Origin: JAXJSP01 sp036310005
GTDB lineage: Bacteria; Bacillota; Clostridia; Oscillospirales; Acutalibacteraceae
Assembly (NCBI GenBank): GCA_036310005.1
Contig: JAXJSP010000012.1
Span: forward strand, 1 to 64,000
Direction of reading: 5' to 3'
DNA: 64,000 bases
The notes beneath the pieces were generated by a model. That model made no database searches. It saw only the letters and a list, made by a program, of their open reading frames with translations, and was not told the origin of the DNA. Within the stretch, counting starts at the first letter, position 1; every line of letters starts with the position of its first letter. The translations under genes were made by a program, and so were the position numbers. Positions 1-8,145 of the stretch are shown piece after piece.

Positions 1-174
1 GATATTACATACAATGACGGAAGAAAAGAGCGGTTAAAGATTATTGATGTTTTGAACTTTTACACCAACGGCAAGACACCGCCAAAGATAACCGATGTAT
101 CATTTATCGGTGATGTATCACGGCAGGGTATTTTGCCTGACCTTGTAAAATACTTTATTGAAACAAGTCAATAA
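1..174 (+). CDS. C-terminal fragment of an unrecognised protein, cut by the window edge
   Basis: Frame 1 is open from base 1 to a TAA at 172-174 and encodes the last 57 residues of a protein whose start lies upstream. The piece is soluble-looking, with no membrane segment, and ends in a hydrophobic stretch followed by ETSQ. I do not recognise a family. It points towards rpsI and is followed by its own terminator and by a tandem repeat, so it may be the last gene of an element integrated beside rpsI, but it could equally be an ordinary host gene. Confidence 0.6.
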   Translation, partial: DITYNDGRKERLKIIDVLNFYTNGKTPPKITDVSFIGDVSRQGILPDLVKYFIETSQ

Positions 175-184
175 GCAACAAAAA

Positions 185-222
185 AGCGGTTGAGGATTTT
201 ACACCTTAACCGCTGATTTTTT
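185..222 (+). terminator. Rho-independent terminator after the leftmost partial gene
   Basis: An 11-bp inverted repeat (AGCGGTTGAGG at 185-195 with CCTTAACCGCT at 204-214, one G-T pair) encloses an 8-nt loop and is followed by a T run. It lies 10 nt after the stop codon at 172-174. Confidence 0.8.
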
Positions 223-238
223 ATGTTTTTTGACCGTT

Positions 239-260
239 CGGACATCAAACGGACATCAAA
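239..260 (+). repeat. Two perfect tandem copies of an 11-bp repeat
   Basis: CGGACATCAAA occurs at 239-249 and again at 250-260 with no gap, between the terminator of the left-hand gene and the terminator of rpsI. Short direct repeats next to an attachment site are typical arm-binding sites of tyrosine recombinases, so this may mark the end of an integrated element. That reading is inference. Confidence 0.6.
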
Positions 261-304
261 AAAGGCTTGCAACAAGGCAAAAACCCTGTAAACAAGCCAT
301 TTTT
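258..304 (-). terminator. Terminator of the rplM-rpsI operon
   Basis: On the minus strand, GGCTTG (298-293) pairs with CAAGCC (269-264) and is followed by six T residues. It lies about 13 nt downstream of the rpsI stop. The T-rich flank on the plus side would let it work in both directions. Confidence 0.6.
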
Positions 305-316
305 TCGATAAAATAA

Positions 317-718
317 TTATCTCTTTGAGAACTGCGGAGCACGGCGTGCGCCTTTGAGTCCGTATTTCTTTCTTTCTTTCATACGAGGATCGCGGGTTAA
401 GAAACCTGCTTTTTTAAGAGTGCTTCTGAGTTCTTCATTGTAAAGAAGTAAAGCACGGGAAAGTCCGTGACGAATTGCGCCTGCCTGACCTGTAACACCG
501 CCGCCTGCAACAGTGCAAACGATGTCAACCTTGCCTTCAAGTTCGCATAAAGCGAGTGGCTGGCGAACGATGAGTTTTAATGTTTCAAGGCCGAAGTAAT
601 CATCAATATCTCTGTTGTTGATAGTGATTTTGCCTGTTCCGTTAGCATAAACTCTAACGCGGGCAACAGAACTTTTTCTTCTGCCTGTACCGTAAAAATA
701 AGGTGATGATTCGTACAT
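317..718 (-). CDS. rpsI: 30S ribosomal protein S9
   Basis: Encodes 133 residues, the normal size for S9, a small-subunit protein whose C-terminal tail reaches the P-site tRNA. The N-terminus carries the family YGTGRRKSSVARV segment, the middle has GGGVTGQAGAIRHG, and the protein ends in the basic tail RRAPQFSKR expected of S9. The ATG is preceded by GGAGG with a 9-nt gap. It is the second gene of the rplM-rpsI operon, 19 bp after rplM. The 3' end of rpsI is a known integration site for integrative elements in Firmicutes, which is relevant to the sequence at 1-316. Confidence 0.98.
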   Translation of the reverse strand: MYESSPYFYGTGRRKSSVARVRVYANGTGKITINNRDIDDYFGLETLKLIVRQPLALCELEGKVDIVCTVAGGGVTGQAGAIRHGLSRALLLYNEELRSTLKKAGFLTRDPRMKERKKYGLKGARRAPQFSKR

Positions 719-737
719 AGTTTACAGCCTCCTTCGC

Positions 738-1166
738 TTAAAATTCTCTGACTTCCGGTTTTTGAGCAGCGTGAAGATGTTCACTGCCTGCATAAACGTG
801 AAGTCTTGTGAGTGCCTTGCGGCCGATTGTGGTATCAGGTACCATACCTTTAACAGCAAGTTCAACAGCCTTTTCGGGCTTTGTAGCCATAAGTGTACGG
901 TATTTAACGGCTTTGAGTCCGCCGATATAACCTGAATGACGATAATATACTTTTTGGTCAAGTTTGTTGCCGGTAAGAATAACTTTAGATGCGTTAATGA
1001 TGATAACATTATCGCCGCAGTCAACATGCGGTACAAACTCTACTTTGTGCTTGCCGCGAAGTAAAACAGCAGCCTCGGCAGCAACTGCACCGAGTGTTTT
1101 ATCAGCAGCATCAAGCACATACCAGTTGCGGCTGATTTCGCCGGCTTTTGGCATATAAGTTGACAT
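738..1166 (-). CDS. rplM: 50S ribosomal protein L13
   Basis: Encodes a 142-residue L13, an early-assembling large-subunit protein. Recognisable segments are the N-terminal WYVLDAADKTLGAVA, the RGKHKVEFVPHVDCGD block and the C-terminal LHVYAGSEHLHAAQKP. The ATG at 1166 was chosen because GGAGGA lies 7 nt upstream and the protein then starts MSTYMPK, as in the family. A TTG five codons earlier would overlap that ribosome binding site. The gene is transcribed with rpsI from the promoter at 1210-1238. Confidence 0.98.
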   Translation of the reverse strand: MSTYMPKAGEISRNWYVLDAADKTLGAVAAEAAVLLRGKHKVEFVPHVDCGDNVIIINASKVILTGNKLDQKVYYRHSGYIGGLKAVKYRTLMATKPEKAVELAVKGMVPDTTIGRKALTRLHVYAGSEHLHAAQKPEVREF

Positions 1167-1209
1167 ATCTATTTCCTCCAAAATTAAAAATCTTTTTTAA
1201 AGCCTTGTT

Positions 1210-1238
1210 ATGATAACACATTACCGCTTTTAAGTCAA
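1210..1238 (-). promoter_or_regulatory. Sigma-A promoter for rplM-rpsI
   Basis: On the minus strand, TTGACT (1238-1233) and TATCAT (1215-1210) are separated by 17 bp. The site lies about 45 nt upstream of the rplM start. Confidence 0.8.
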
Positions 1239-1342
1239 CAAATTTTATAAAAATTTTTAATTTACAATTTACATTCTCGTTATTTCTTTGTTTTTCTTTC
1301 GTTTTTGTCGTTTTTCTAATTAATAAATTTTAAAAAATACAG

Positions 1343-1371
1343 TTTAAAAGCGAGAAAAAATGTGTTAAAAT
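1343..1371 (+). promoter_or_regulatory. Candidate promoter for the TtcA-like gene
   Basis: TTTAAA (1343-1348) and TAAAAT (1366-1371) are 17 bp apart. The -10 box overlaps a possible ATG at 1370, which argues that translation starts at 1391 instead. Confidence 0.5.
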
Positions 1372-1390
1372 GAAAATCAAGGTGATAGTA

Positions 1391-2116
1391 ATGCAAATGT
1401 TGATGTCAAAAATGAGAGCGGCAATAGACAAATATAAAATGATACAAGACGGTGATAAAATTGCTGTGGGCGTGTCGGGGGGAAAGGACTCTCTTGCGAT
1501 GCTTATGGCGTTAAACAACATGCGTGTTTTTTATCCCAAAAAGTTCAGCATAGTTGCAATTACGGTCGATATGGCTTTTAACAATAAACAGGGCGATTTT
1601 TCGAAAATCGAAAAACTTTGCAAAGACAACGACATTGAGTATGTCGTTAAAAGAACGCAACTTTACGATGTGATTTTTAATCAGCGGAAAGAAAAAAATC
1701 CCTGTTCTTTATGCGCAAAAATGCGCCGCGGACTTTTGCACGATGCCGCTAAAGAACAAGGTTGTAATAAAATCGCACTCGGTCATCATTTAGACGATGC
1801 GGTGGTAACTTTTTATATGAATTTGCTCCAATGCGGAACAATAGGCTGCTTTTCACCGATGAGTTATCTGTCAAGAAAAGATTTGACTCTTATAAGACCT
1901 ATGGTGTTTGCCTATGAAAAACAGGTGGTAAAAGTGGCAGACAAACTCGCACTTCCCGTAATTAAATCGGACTGCCCCGCCGACGGACAAACACAAAGAA
2001 AAAAAGTGCAGGACTTTGTGGACGCGCTTGAAAAACAAAACGGATACAGCGCAATATACGAAAAAACTCTCGGTGCTTTGCAAAGAGCAAAAATCGACGG
2101 ATGGGGAATAGAATAA
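1391..2116 (+). CDS. TtcA-type PP-loop tRNA thiolation protein
   Basis: A 241-residue N-type ATP pyrophosphatase. It has the PP-loop SGGKDS near residue 30, a CSLC pair near residue 107 and GHHLDD near residue 135, the pattern of the TtcA/TtuA group that thiolates tRNA bases such as cytidine 32 using an iron-sulfur cluster. Further cysteines occur in QCGTIGC and SDC. Start 1391 was chosen because AAGGTGAT lies just upstream. An in-frame ATG at 1370 falls inside the -10 box of the likely promoter. It stands alone, convergent with the radical SAM gene whose end is 6 bp away. The exact tRNA target is not determined by sequence alone. Confidence 0.85.
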   Translation: MQMLMSKMRAAIDKYKMIQDGDKIAVGVSGGKDSLAMLMALNNMRVFYPKKFSIVAITVDMAFNNKQGDFSKIEKLCKDNDIEYVVKRTQLYDVIFNQRKEKNPCSLCAKMRRGLLHDAAKEQGCNKIALGHHLDDAVVTFYMNLLQCGTIGCFSPMSYLSRKDLTLIRPMVFAYEKQVVKVADKLALPVIKSDCPADGQTQRKKVQDFVDALEKQNGYSAIYEKTLGALQRAKIDGWGIE

Positions 2117-2122
2117 CTTACT

Positions 2123-2989
2123 CTAAAAATCAGGAATAAAACTATCCTTTTCGCTGCCCTTTTGCTGAGTAAAACCGTTGTTTATGTTCAGGTAATCTGC
2201 GTAATCTAAAATAAGCGAGTATTCATCGTCGCTTACAGTAGTATTTAACTGCTCAAAGGGAAGGCGTTTAACAGGGGTGTACTGCCGCATAATCGAGATG
2301 TAAATGCTGTCTTTATATCTGCGGTGCAGGGTTTTTATGCATTTCATTGAGTGGTCGCTGTGGCCGGGCAAAACAAGATGCCTTACAATAACACCGCTTG
2401 TCATAAGTCCGTCGTCGTCAAAAGTCGGCGTCGGGCTGATTTCTAAAGCCTTGTCGATAAATCTGAGCGCAATATCGCTGTAATCTTGCGCAAAAGAATA
2501 TTTAAGCGAGAGTGAATCGTCGCAGTATTTGTAATCGGCTAAAAACACCCTGACCTTGTTATCAAACAAATCTAAATTTTCTGCCTTTTCATAAGACGAG
2601 GTGTTGTATACTATCGGTTTTTTCGGTGTGTATATTTTCAGCGCCTCGCTTATTTTATGCGCGTAGTGAGTCGGGGTGACTAAATTAATGTTATGTACGG
2701 GTGAGTCGTCTAATTCTTTAAACACCTGCGCAAGAGCCTCAACGGAATATATCTTTCCGTTTGCAGTGCGGCTGATTTTACTGTTCTGACAGTAAATACA
2801 CCCTAAATTACAACCGCAAAAAAATACAGCGCCGCTTCCGTTTGTACCGCTGATACAAGGCTCCTCCCAAAAGTGGGGCATAATTTTACTGATGTATATG
2901 TTATTGTCTGTCTTGCAATAACCGATATTTTCATCCCGGTCTGTGTTGCACTCTCTCGGACAAAGATTGCAAATGTAAATTATAATCAC
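2123..2989 (-). CDS. Radical SAM protein of the PflX/COG1313 type
   Basis: About 288 residues. An N-terminal cysteine cluster CNLCPRECN with a following GYC is succeeded near residue 58 by CNLGCIYC, the CxxxCxxC motif that binds the S-adenosylmethionine-activating 4Fe-4S cluster. This arrangement matches the PflA-like PflX family, whose substrate is generally unknown. The start is uncertain: a GTG at 2989 is fused to the GGAAGGTGAT ribosome binding site, so initiation may really occur at an ATT or ATA a few codons on. It is monocistronic, diverging from the tRNA-Val gene and converging on the TtcA-like gene. Confidence 0.85.
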   Translation of the reverse strand: MIIIYICNLCPRECNTDRDENIGYCKTDNNIYISKIMPHFWEEPCISGTNGSGAVFFCGCNLGCIYCQNSKISRTANGKIYSVEALAQVFKELDDSPVHNINLVTPTHYAHKISEALKIYTPKKPIVYNTSSYEKAENLDLFDNKVRVFLADYKYCDDSLSLKYSFAQDYSDIALRFIDKALEISPTPTFDDDGLMTSGVIVRHLVLPGHSDHSMKCIKTLHRRYKDSIYISIMRQYTPVKRLPFEQLNTTVSDDEYSLILDYADYLNINNGFTQQKGSEKDSFIPDF

Positions 2990-3005
2990 CTTCCGTAAAT
3001 AACAG

Positions 3006-3034
3006 TTGCAAAATTTTATGTGTTAGTATATAAT
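3006..3034 (+). promoter_or_regulatory. Promoter of tRNA-Val
   Basis: TTGCAA (3006-3011) and a perfect TATAAT (3029-3034) are 17 bp apart, placing transcription start a few bases before the tRNA. Confidence 0.85.
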
Positions 3035-3048
3035 CAATCTTGTGACAC

Positions 3049-3124
3049 GGACATTTAGCTCAGCTGGTAGAGCTTTCGCTTGACGTGCGAAAGGTCGGGG
3101 ATTCGAGTTCCTCAATGTCCACCA
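3049..3124 (+). tRNA. tRNA-Val, anticodon GAC
   Basis: A complete 76-nt cloverleaf: 7-bp acceptor stem (GGACATT with AATGTCC), D arm GCTC/GAGC, anticodon stem TTCGC/GCGAA with loop TTGACGT giving anticodon GAC, variable loop AGGTC, and T arm with loop TTCGAGT. CCA is encoded at 3122-3124. It is a single gene with its own promoter and terminator. Confidence 0.95.
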
Positions 3125-3129
3125 ACACA

Positions 3130-3173
3130 GAGCCTTGACACGCGTTTTGCGTGGTTGAGGTTCTTTTATTTTT
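3130..3173 (+). terminator. Terminator of tRNA-Val
   Basis: A long imperfect hairpin (GAGCCTTGACACGC against GCGTGGTTGAGGTTC, loop GTTTT, one bulge) is followed by TTTTATTTTT. The T run overlaps the last codons of the convergent gene ending at 3166. Confidence 0.8.
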
Positions 3174-4077
3174 CGCATTTTACCGCCAAAGTTTCGGGGT
3201 TTACGGTTATATCTCCGTGTAAATCGGTGCGGTAATATGTAATGTTGTTTTTGTTTAAACGCTCAAGCACCTGAGAGTGCGGATGATTGTAAGGGTTGTC
3301 AAGCCCTGCGCTTATAAGCGCGATTTGACAGCCGGTCTTTTCTAAAAATTTATTGCAACTGCTGTACCTGCTGCCATGATGCGCAACTTTTAAAACCTCG
3401 CACGAAAGACTGACACCGCTTTTGATTAAATATTTTTCATAATCTTTAGTCATATCACCCGTAAAAAGAAACCGCGTACCGTATGCAGTCACCCTTGTTA
3501 TAATCGAACGGTCGTTTTCATCATCGGGATAGGAATATTCGGGCAAAAATTCAACCTTAAAATCTCCGAGAGTGAAATTTTCGAGCGTGTCTTTTGCAAT
3601 AATATTTATCTCGTTTTCTTCGCAGTAGTCGATTATGTCCGAGTATTCGTCACATTCGTCATCTCCGTAAGGCGACATGGTATCAATAATAATACTGCCG
3701 ACATCAATCTGACTTGCAACGCTTATAAAACCGCCCATGTGGTCTAAATGAGGATGAGAAATGAGTATAAATTCAAGTCGCTCAACTTCGTCATTTAAAA
3801 GAGTCTGTACAATATGCTGACCGCTCTGATAAGTACCGCAGTCTATTAAAAACGCATAATTATAACTTCTTACAAGCGTGCAATCACCCTGACCGACATC
3901 AATCATTTTTACATAACTTTGGCTTTCGGTGAACTCAACTTGCGATATATCATCTTCGGAAAATGTTAAATCTATGTTATAATCACGCGCGTTTTCCGTT
4001 ACTGCGGAAACTACAGTAATAAGCGCGACTAAAATAATAACAAATAACGCCTGATAAGTTTTCCTGTTTTTCCACAT
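3166..4077 (-). CDS. Membrane-anchored ComEC-like metallo-beta-lactamase-fold protein
   Basis: A 303-residue protein with a single N-terminal hydrophobic segment (about residues 8-26), so the rest is predicted outside the membrane. The catalytic domain starts near residue 55 with MIDVGQGDC, has the zinc-binding HPHLDH motif near residue 109, TGDM near residue 207 and VAHHGS near residue 232. This is the ComEC C-terminal-type domain (COG2333) without the ComEC/Rec2 membrane channel. Such stand-alone proteins are thought to be secreted phosphodiesterases or nucleases, but the substrate is unknown. It follows ftsK with a hairpin in between, so it may be transcribed by readthrough. Confidence 0.85.
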   Translation of the reverse strand: MWKNRKTYQALFVIILVALITVVSAVTENARDYNIDLTFSEDDISQVEFTESQSYVKMIDVGQGDCTLVRSYNYAFLIDCGTYQSGQHIVQTLLNDEVERLEFILISHPHLDHMGGFISVASQIDVGSIIIDTMSPYGDDECDEYSDIIDYCEENEINIIAKDTLENFTLGDFKVEFLPEYSYPDDENDRSIITRVTAYGTRFLFTGDMTKDYEKYLIKSGVSLSCEVLKVAHHGSRYSSCNKFLEKTGCQIALISAGLDNPYNHPHSQVLERLNKNNITYYRTDLHGDITVNPETLAVKCEK

Positions 4078-4095
4078 AATTTTTCCTTAAAATAC

Positions 4096-4121
4096 AAAGA
4101 GTGTCCGTGCGGGCACTCTTT
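4096..4121 (-). terminator. Hairpin between ftsK and the ComEC-like gene
   Basis: An 11-bp inverted repeat (AAAGAGTGTCC at 4096-4106, GGGCACTCTTT at 4111-4121) lies just after the ftsK stop. The following minus-strand tract TGTATTTT is only moderately T-rich, so termination may be partial. Confidence 0.6.
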
Positions 4122-4126
4122 AAAAT

Positions 4127-6580
4127 TCATTCGCTTGTAGCCTGCATTTCAAGTAATTCCTGCTGACTCATAAGCACTTTTCTCGGCTTTGCGCCTTCAA
4201 ACGGACCGATTACCCCTTTTTCTTCGAGTTGGTCCATAATTCTTGCGGCTCTTGCGTAACCGAGTTTTAATCTGCGCTGTAACAGTGAGGTTGATGCCTG
4301 TCCTGCCTGTACAACCACTTCCATCGCCTGAGGGAGCATAACATCATAATCGCCCTCGCTCAAATCATCAACGGAGTCGCTCGGCTGTAAAGAACCTTTT
4401 TTGCCCTTGACAGAGTCTGCCTGACGGTTGATTTCTTCAATAACATTCTGGTCATATTCAACACTTGTCTTGCGTTTAAGAAAATCAATGACCGAGTTAA
4501 TCTCGTCGTCACTTACCCAGCAGCCCTGTACCCTCGTAGGCTTGTTTACTCCGACAGGGCTAAACAGCATATCGCCTCTGCCGATAAGCCTTTCCGCACC
4601 GGCGGTATCTATAATCGTGCGTGAGTCAATAGCGTTTGCGGTAGTAAGCGCAATTCTGCTCGGAATATTCGCTTTGATAAGACCTGTAATAACATTAACG
4701 CTCGGGCGTTGTGTGGCAATTACAAGGTGCATTCCGGCAGCCCTCGCCATTTGCGCAATTCTGCAAATTGAGTCCTCTACCTCTTTTGGCGCCGCCATCA
4801 TTAAATCAGAAAGTTCGTCTATGAATATTACAATATGGGGCATACGCGCAAAACCGTTGTTCTTTTCCGCTAATTTATTATAAGCGGTAATGTTTTTAGC
4901 ACCGCTCGCATTAAGCAGTTTGTATCTCTCAAGCATTTCGCTTACTGCCCAACCGAGAGTACCCGCCGCCTTTTTAGGGTCCGTTACAACAGGTACTAAA
5001 AGATGCGGAATACCGTTATAGTTAGACAACTCAACGCTTTTTGGGTCAATCATTATCATTTTGACCTCGTCGGGGCGTGCCTTGTATAAAATCGACATAA
5101 TAAGTGAGTTCATACAAACAGACTTACCGGCACCGGTTGTACCTGCAATAAGTACATGAGGCATTTTCTCAATATCCATATACGCAATTTCGCCCGTAAT
5201 ATCCTTGCCGAGCACACAGGTAAGATTGCTCTTTGCCTCTTTGAATCCGTCGGACTCAATGAGTTCTCTGAACGACACAGACGAGCGGACCTTGTTCGGC
5301 AGTTCTATTCCGACTGCCGGTTTGCCCGGGATAGGCGCCTCAATTCTTACTCCGTCGGTTGCAAGATTAAGCGCAATATCGTCTGCAAGTTTTGAAATTG
5401 TCGATACTCTGACACCGGCTGCCGGCTGTAATTCATACCTTGTTACAGCAGGGCCTCTTGATACATCAATAACCCTTGTTTCAACACCGAAACTGCGTAA
5501 AGTATCCACTAATTTGTCAGCGTTTTGCTTTAATTCCTGTTTGATGTTTACCGCGCTGGCTCTCGGTGAATTTTTAAGCAGAGAAACAGGCGGAAACTTG
5601 TATTCGGGAATTTCGGGCGGTGCTGTTTGTGTATTATCCAAAGTGTTGATAGCCTTTATCGGCGCATCGTCGGATACTATGGTAATATTGCCCGAGTTAA
5701 TATCCGAGAGCAAATCTTCGTTTACTCCTGTACGCTTTTTGCGTTCGGGTTTGCTTGCGGGCTTGATATCCGAGACGGGAACATTAATGTCTATTCCGTC
5801 CTCGCCCAAATAGGCGGATACGACTTTTTTGCCCTTGCGTTTTGATTCTTCGCGTGTAAGCAGTTCGGTTTCGTCATCCGTCTTTTGAATTTCAAACGGG
5901 TTTGTGTCCGATTTTTCACCCGCTATCGGCACGCTTATTTGCTTTGCAAAAGACGAAGAATCAACATCAAAGCCATCGTCTTCTTTTTTCTCCTGATGCT
6001 TTTCATAAGCAGATTGTGCGGTCTGCTTGATTTTTTCTGCCGGTTTTTTAAAGAAGTTGTAAACGGACAGTATTGAAGTGCTTGTAACAAGCACAAGATA
6101 AAGCAGGGCTAAAATTACTAATGTAATCGCGCCGCCTGTTTTACCCATAAGTTCTTTAATCGGGAAAGCAAAAATTGCACCTAGCGCGCCGCCGCTCCAC
6201 CAATCGGTAAGGTAAACTTTTGAGATGCTTTGTGAAAAAGTTTCGCCATCTGCAACGCAGAAAATACCTATTGCCGCAGAAATTAAAATAAGTCCCAAAG
6301 ACAGCACTATGCATTTTTTTGTTATGTATTTTGTGTCATAATCTTTAGCGCAGATTATCGCTAAGTAGAAAAGCCCCAAAGTAACGGGCAGACCTAAAAT
6401 ATTGCCGAACACACCGTGCCAGAAACCGTGAAGTGTAAACCAAAAACTGTCCCCTGCAACCACAAACAGGAAAAAAGAAAGAACACCGACAAAAAACAAA
6501 ATTACCGATGCGATATGTTTGTTGCGCTTTTGTTTTGCTGTCTGCTTTGTGTGTTTTTTAGTCGTCTTACGCTTTGCCAT
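4127..6580 (-). CDS. ftsK: DNA translocase FtsK/SpoIIIE
   Basis: An 817-residue hexameric DNA pump that moves chromosome ends through the division or sporulation septum. Four hydrophobic segments lie in the first 175 residues. A charged linker of about 170 residues follows, then the alpha/beta motor with Walker A GTTGAGKS at about 480-487, Walker B IVIFIDELSD, and a C-terminal gamma winged-helix domain (ending KPRKVLMSQQELLE) that reads orienting DNA motifs. The ATG at 6580 has GGAGG upstream; a TTG at 6592 would include that ribosome binding site. It lies 40 bp after tepA, the same neighbour order as tepA-spoIIIE in Bacillus. Confidence 0.96.
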   Translation of the reverse strand: MAKRKTTKKHTKQTAKQKRNKHIASVILFFVGVLSFFLFVVAGDSFWFTLHGFWHGVFGNILGLPVTLGLFYLAIICAKDYDTKYITKKCIVLSLGLILISAAIGIFCVADGETFSQSISKVYLTDWWSGGALGAIFAFPIKELMGKTGGAITLVILALLYLVLVTSTSILSVYNFFKKPAEKIKQTAQSAYEKHQEKKEDDGFDVDSSSFAKQISVPIAGEKSDTNPFEIQKTDDETELLTREESKRKGKKVVSAYLGEDGIDINVPVSDIKPASKPERKKRTGVNEDLLSDINSGNITIVSDDAPIKAINTLDNTQTAPPEIPEYKFPPVSLLKNSPRASAVNIKQELKQNADKLVDTLRSFGVETRVIDVSRGPAVTRYELQPAAGVRVSTISKLADDIALNLATDGVRIEAPIPGKPAVGIELPNKVRSSVSFRELIESDGFKEAKSNLTCVLGKDITGEIAYMDIEKMPHVLIAGTTGAGKSVCMNSLIMSILYKARPDEVKMIMIDPKSVELSNYNGIPHLLVPVVTDPKKAAGTLGWAVSEMLERYKLLNASGAKNITAYNKLAEKNNGFARMPHIVIFIDELSDLMMAAPKEVEDSICRIAQMARAAGMHLVIATQRPSVNVITGLIKANIPSRIALTTANAIDSRTIIDTAGAERLIGRGDMLFSPVGVNKPTRVQGCWVSDDEINSVIDFLKRKTSVEYDQNVIEEINRQADSVKGKKGSLQPSDSVDDLSEGDYDVMLPQAMEVVVQAGQASTSLLQRRLKLGYARAARIMDQLEEKGVIGPFEGAKPRKVLMSQQELLEMQATSE

Positions 6581-6620
6581 TTTATCCTCCAATTATATGT
6601 ACGCCCGAAAAACGGGCAGT

Positions 6621-7334
6621 TTAATTTTCCTCTATCATTTTATTGAGTTCGCCGAGCGCATCACAAAGCGAACCCTTTTTATCAATAAGTCCGATTTTTA
6701 CCGCTGTGTCGGCATCAACAACCGAGCCGATGTCGGTAATAAGTTCACCTGTTTTCATCATAAGACGGGTAAACTCGTCAGCGTTTACCGATGAATTTTG
6801 CACCACAAAATCGGTAATGCGCTTTTGCATGCGCTCAAAATAATCAAGAGTCTGCGGCACTCCGAGAACAAGCCCGTTCATTCTTACCGGGTGTATTGTC
6901 ATTGTCGCCGATTGCGCGATAAACGATTTTTTAGCCGATACAGCAAGCGGAACACCGATTGAATGTCCGCCGCCGAGTACTAAAGATACGGTAGGCTTTT
7001 TCATACCCGAAATCAGTTCGGCAATCGCAAGCCCCGCTTCAACATCGCCGCCGACGGTGTTTAAAATAATGAGCAACCCCTCAATTTCCTTGTCCTCTTC
7101 AATGGCAACAAGTTGCGGAATAGCATGCTCATATTTGGTCGTTTTAACCTCGCTCGGCAAAGTGCTGTGTCCCTCGATTTGCCCTATAACAGTCAGACAG
7201 TGAATACAGTGCTTGCCCTTGTCCGTCGTCACCGAGCCGCTGTCTTCAATGCTTTTTTGCATATCAAGGCTCATAGTGTCCCGAGTGTTGTCGTTTTCCT
7301 TTTGATTATTGTTTTTGCTGTTATTATCACTCAT
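6621..7334 (-). CDS. tepA: ClpP-fold serine protease TepA
   Basis: Encodes 237 residues of the ClpP/crotonase fold related to Bacillus TepA (YmfB), a cytoplasmic protease-like protein named for an effect on protein translocation. An N-terminal polar tail rich in Asn, Lys and Asp (about 40 residues) precedes the fold. Recognisable elements are LNTVGGDVEAGLAIAE, the GGGHSIGVPLA nucleophile region with its serine, and TMTIHPVR with the histidine. Start 7334 was chosen because GAGG lies 8 nt upstream. An earlier in-frame ATG at 7373 has no ribosome binding site. It is the first gene of the tepA-ftsK unit. Confidence 0.9.
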   Translation of the reverse strand: MSDNNSKNNNQKENDNTRDTMSLDMQKSIEDSGSVTTDKGKHCIHCLTVIGQIEGHSTLPSEVKTTKYEHAIPQLVAIEEDKEIEGLLIILNTVGGDVEAGLAIAELISGMKKPTVSLVLGGGHSIGVPLAVSAKKSFIAQSATMTIHPVRMNGLVLGVPQTLDYFERMQKRITDFVVQNSSVNADEFTRLMMKTGELITDIGSVVDADTAVKIGLIDKKGSLCDALGELNKMIEEN

Positions 7335-7400
7335 ATAAATCGCCTCAAAAAGTTTTATACTTATTTTTGACAAAATATATAAAGATAATACATCAGCATA

Positions 7401-7429
7401 ATTATATCAAAAAATCTAAAATGTGTAAA
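7401..7429 (-). promoter_or_regulatory. Sigma-A promoter for tepA-ftsK
   Basis: Minus strand TTTACA (7429-7424) and perfect TATAAT (7406-7401) with 17-bp spacing, about 65 nt upstream of the tepA start. Confidence 0.8.
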
Positions 7430-7502
7430 GTCGTTTTTAATTAAACACTTGAAAGCCTTGAATTTATAATGTAAACTTAAAGGCAAGGGGGATGGTACAT
7501 AA

Positions 7503-8093
7503 GTGGCTGATTATCAAACACAGTTAGACGGTATTTTGCAAAACACAGACATAAATAATAAGCCGAGTTTACTGCTGCATTCGTGCTGCGGTCCGTGTTC
7601 GAGTTACTGTATTGAATACCTTGCAAAATATTTTCACATCACGGTATATTTTTACAACCCCAATATAGAGCCGAAAGAGGAATACTTAAAACGCCTTTCA
7701 ACCCAAAAGGAACTTATAAGCAAATTAGGACTTTGTTCGCTCGAGGAGGGCGAGTGGGAAAACGAGGTTTTCACTGAAAACATAAAGGGACTTGAAAACG
7801 AAAAAGAGGGCGGCGCAAGATGTGAAAGATGTATATCTTTAAGAATTAAAAAAACCGCAATAAAAGCAAAGCAGGGCGGTTACGATTATTTTTGCTCGAC
7901 ATTAACCGTGTCACCGCATAAAAACGCGGATATGATAAATTCAATCGGCAAAGAATGTGAGCGCGAGTACGCAGTTAAATGGCTTGTAAGCGACTTTAAA
8001 AAGAAAGAAGGGTACAAGCGCAGTCTTGAATTGAGCAAAAAATATAATTTATACAGACAAAATTACTGCGGCTGCTCATACTCGATAAGATAA
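7503..8093 (+). CDS. queH: Epoxyqueuosine reductase QueH
   Basis: A 196-residue protein of the former DUF208 family, the non-cobalamin enzyme that reduces epoxyqueuosine to queuosine in tRNA. The signature cysteines are all visible: HSCCGPCSS near residue 27, CERC near residue 103 and CGCSYS at the end, which in the family bind a 4Fe-4S cluster and a second metal site. Start is a GTG with AAGGGGG upstream. It is a single-gene unit, divergent from tepA and closed by a strong terminator. No other queuosine gene is in the window. Confidence 0.92.
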   Translation: MADYQTQLDGILQNTDINNKPSLLLHSCCGPCSSYCIEYLAKYFHITVYFYNPNIEPKEEYLKRLSTQKELISKLGLCSLEEGEWENEVFTENIKGLENEKEGGARCERCISLRIKKTAIKAKQGGYDYFCSTLTVSPHKNADMINSIGKECEREYAVKWLVSDFKKKEGYKRSLELSKKYNLYRQNYCGCSYSIR

Positions 8094-8098
8094 AAAAT

Positions 8099-8136
8099 AA
8101 GGGAGATGCTTAATTACTCAAAGCATCTCCCTTTTA
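8099..8136. terminator. Bidirectional terminator between queH and the surface-protein gene
   Basis: GGGAGATGCTT (8101-8111) pairs with AAGCATCTCCC (8121-8131), flanked by A-rich and T-rich ends. It can serve both queH (plus) and the convergent gene at 8146-8697 (minus). Confidence 0.9.
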
Positions 8137-8145
8137 AATTATTAA

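Noticed and set aside
722..1036. A second minus-strand reading frame inside rplM
   Set aside because: It is a shadow frame of a certain ribosomal protein gene.
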